This document shows positions 4,876-6,139 of a stretch of 6,139 bases of DNA, piece by piece. The position numbers and the translations under genes are program-made. Position 1 is the first letter of the stretch; each line of letters opens with the position of its first letter. This DNA is from Alphaproteobacteria bacterium (GTDB taxonomy: Bacteria > Pseudomonadota > Alphaproteobacteria > RF32 > CAG-239). The notes below the pieces were generated by a model. It ran no database searches. It was not told the DNA's origin and worked only from the letters and a program-made list of their open reading frames with translations. The stretch spans positions 1 to 6,139 of the forward strand of contig JAFYWO010000053.1 in NCBI GenBank assembly GCA_017557925.1, given 5' to 3'.

Positions 4876-6123
4876 ATGAAAACAGGTATTATTTTTGGCA
4901 TAACGATTATTTGTTTTGGGCTTAATTTGGCTTGCTGCAAATTAAGTTATGCCAAAGATGTATCTGAAAACGAATTAAGACAAATTGAAAAAGAGGCTGA
5001 ACAAAAGACCTTGGAATTTAAAAAATTACAAGCACAAGCTATCAGGCTTAATTTGGAATTAACTAAAATTAATAAAGACGCTATAAATCTTGCACAGGAA
5101 ATTCAGAAAAATGAAGCATCCATATCTAAGTTGGAGGTTGATTTGTGGCGCTTAAAAGAAGACGTTGATGCTATGGAGAAAGCTTTTAAAGGAGAAAATA
5201 ATTCTTTAATTTTAACAATAGCTTCTCTACAGAATATGTCTTTAAATCCTTCGGAATCTGTTATTTTACAACCACATTCTCCTGTAGATTTAATTAGAAG
5301 CGCTATTCTTCTTCGTGAAACAGTACCTTTTATTAATGAGAAGACATCAAAACTTAAAGTTGATTTGGACGCCCTTTACAGTAAGAAAAAAAAGCTTGAA
5401 TTAGTTATGGAACAAACAACTAAATCTCAAGATAAATTAAAAAAACAACAAAAAACGATGAAAATAGTTTTGAAGAAAAAATCTGATTTAAGAAAAAATA
5501 TTGAAGACAAAGGTATAGAAGCTCAAAAAACAGCGGAATTATTGGCATCTAAAGCAAAAGATTTAAGAGATTTATTGGAAGAGCTTGAAAGACAAAAAGA
5601 AATTGAGCGCCAAAAAAGAGAAGAACAAGAAAGATTAGCAAACCTGAAAAGACAACAGAAATATCAAAAACAACAGAAAAATGTTAAGATGGTTGATATG
5701 GCAACACATAAAACAATTAAGGAGCAAATTAAAGGAGGTAGGTTCCAAAAAGCTAAAGGTATGCTTACAAAACCTTGTGCAGGCTCTATTATTACAGAAT
5801 ACGGACAAGTTATATCTAAAGGTGTTACCTCTAAAGGAATTGTATACAAAACACGCTCTCTGGCTCAAGTTGTTGCACCTTATGACGGAACTGTTATTTT
5901 TTCCGGTCCTTTTAAAGGATATGGTAATATTATTATTGTAGAACATGGTGATGGATATCTTTCTTTATTAGGAGGACTAGGGCAAATTGATTGCGAAGTT
6001 GGTCAAATGCTTTTAGCTGGTGAACCTGTCGGAACAATGCCCGAAAATAAAGAAACAAAACTTTATGTTGAAATAAGAAAGGATAGACACCCTATAAATC
6101 CAAAACCTTGGATTGCCGGTTAA
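4876..6123 (+). CDS. envC: EnvC-type murein hydrolase activator (degenerate M23/LytM)
   Basis: This is a predicted periplasmic protein that activates N-acetylmuramyl-L-alanine amidases at the septum. In known systems EnvC is recruited by FtsEX through its coiled coil. Residues 1-26 are a signal peptide (hydrophobic core, SYA before KD). The Cys20-Cys21 pair does not form a good lipobox, so a lipoprotein is less likely. Long coiled-coil stretches run about 30-100 and 150-270, the latter very rich in Lys, Gln, Glu and Arg. Residues about 300-415 are a LytM/M23 fold: VVAPYDGTVIFSGPFKGYGN, IIIVEHGDGY, and LYVEIRKDRHPINPKPW. The zinc ligands of active M23 peptidases are missing: the HxGxD region reads KGIVY, and the HxH segments read LGGLG and LYVE. 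It is therefore an activator, not an enzyme. The start follows the gpmI stop by 4 bases without a clear Shine-Dalgarno, suggesting coupling to gpmI translation. Another degenerate LytM factor is the main alternative. Confidence 0.88.
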   Translation: MKTGIIFGITIICFGLNLACCKLSYAKDVSENELRQIEKEAEQKTLEFKKLQAQAIRLNLELTKINKDAINLAQEIQKNEASISKLEVDLWRLKEDVDAMEKAFKGENNSLILTIASLQNMSLNPSESVILQPHSPVDLIRSAILLRETVPFINEKTSKLKVDLDALYSKKKKLELVMEQTTKSQDKLKKQQKTMKIVLKKKSDLRKNIEDKGIEAQKTAELLASKAKDLRDLLEELERQKEIERQKREEQERLANLKRQQKYQKQQKNVKMVDMATHKTIKEQIKGGRFQKAKGMLTKPCAGSIITEYGQVISKGVTSKGIVYKTRSLAQVVAPYDGTVIFSGPFKGYGNIIIVEHGDGYLSLLGGLGQIDCEVGQMLLAGEPVGTMPENKETKLYVEIRKDRHPINPKPWIAG

Positions 6124-6139
6124 ATTTTATTTGATAGGA
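6124..6139 (+). promoter_or_regulatory. Short spacer with possible ribosome binding site of a next gene
   Basis: After the envC stop only 16 bases remain. They end in GATAGGA, which looks like a Shine-Dalgarno for another plus-strand gene in the same operon. No terminator is visible. In Alphaproteobacteria a carboxy-terminal processing protease (ctpA, S41 family) commonly follows envC, but nothing of it is seen here. Confidence 0.4.

Noticed and set aside
4930..4941. EnvC as a lipoprotein through the Cys pair at residues 20-21
   Set aside because: The residues before Cys20 (NLA) do not fit a lipobox, and SYA before Lys27 is a better signal peptidase I site.
5635..5946. 103-codon minus-strand frame inside envC
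   Set aside because: It is antisense to the coiled-coil and LytM region of EnvC; its Phe/Asn/Cys-rich translation is typical of the reverse of a Lys/Gln-rich gene.

Overview
The window reads as a low-GC Gram-negative bacterium, most likely an alphaproteobacterium. Three things point there: a TolA C-terminal domain of alphaproteobacterial type, a beta-barrel porin with a signal peptide, and the pair gpmI-envC, an arrangement I associate with Alphaproteobacteria (usually followed by a ctpA-type S41 peptidase). Strong AT bias in most genes suggests a reduced or host-associated lineage. That last step is inference, and I cannot name a genus.

Layout, left to right. (1) Bases 3-641, plus strand: the 3' part of tolA, open to the left edge, made of a Lys/Pro-rich linker and the C-terminal TolA domain. 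(2) 645-668: a strong hairpin with T-runs on both sides, serving as a shared terminator for two convergent genes. (3) 671-1276, minus strand: a 201-residue unrecognised protein with an FHA-like C-terminal domain and clearly higher GC than its surroundings. (4) 1277-1477: a 201-base gap with a possible minus-strand promoter and a 31-base dyad that lies in the predicted leader of the FHA-like gene. (5) 3165 down to 1478, minus strand: a two-gene unit in which a porin is followed, with an ATGA overlap, by an OmpR/PhoB-type response regulator whose receiver domain is unusually short. (6) 3166-3341: a divergent intergenic region with a good candidate porin promoter, a palindrome on its -35 box and repeated TCTTAA words. 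(7) 3342-6123, plus strand: gpmI, then envC after 4 bases, running toward a further gene just outside the window.

Several genes concern the cell envelope: TolA (outer membrane constriction at division), EnvC (amidase activation for septal peptidoglycan splitting) and the porin with its linked regulator. GpmI is a glycolytic enzyme sharing a transcription unit with envC. I see no transposase, phage structural gene, tRNA, rRNA or CRISPR array. No clear new multi-gene system is visible. The items most worth a second look are the porin/short-receiver regulator operon and the compositionally distinct FHA-like gene.
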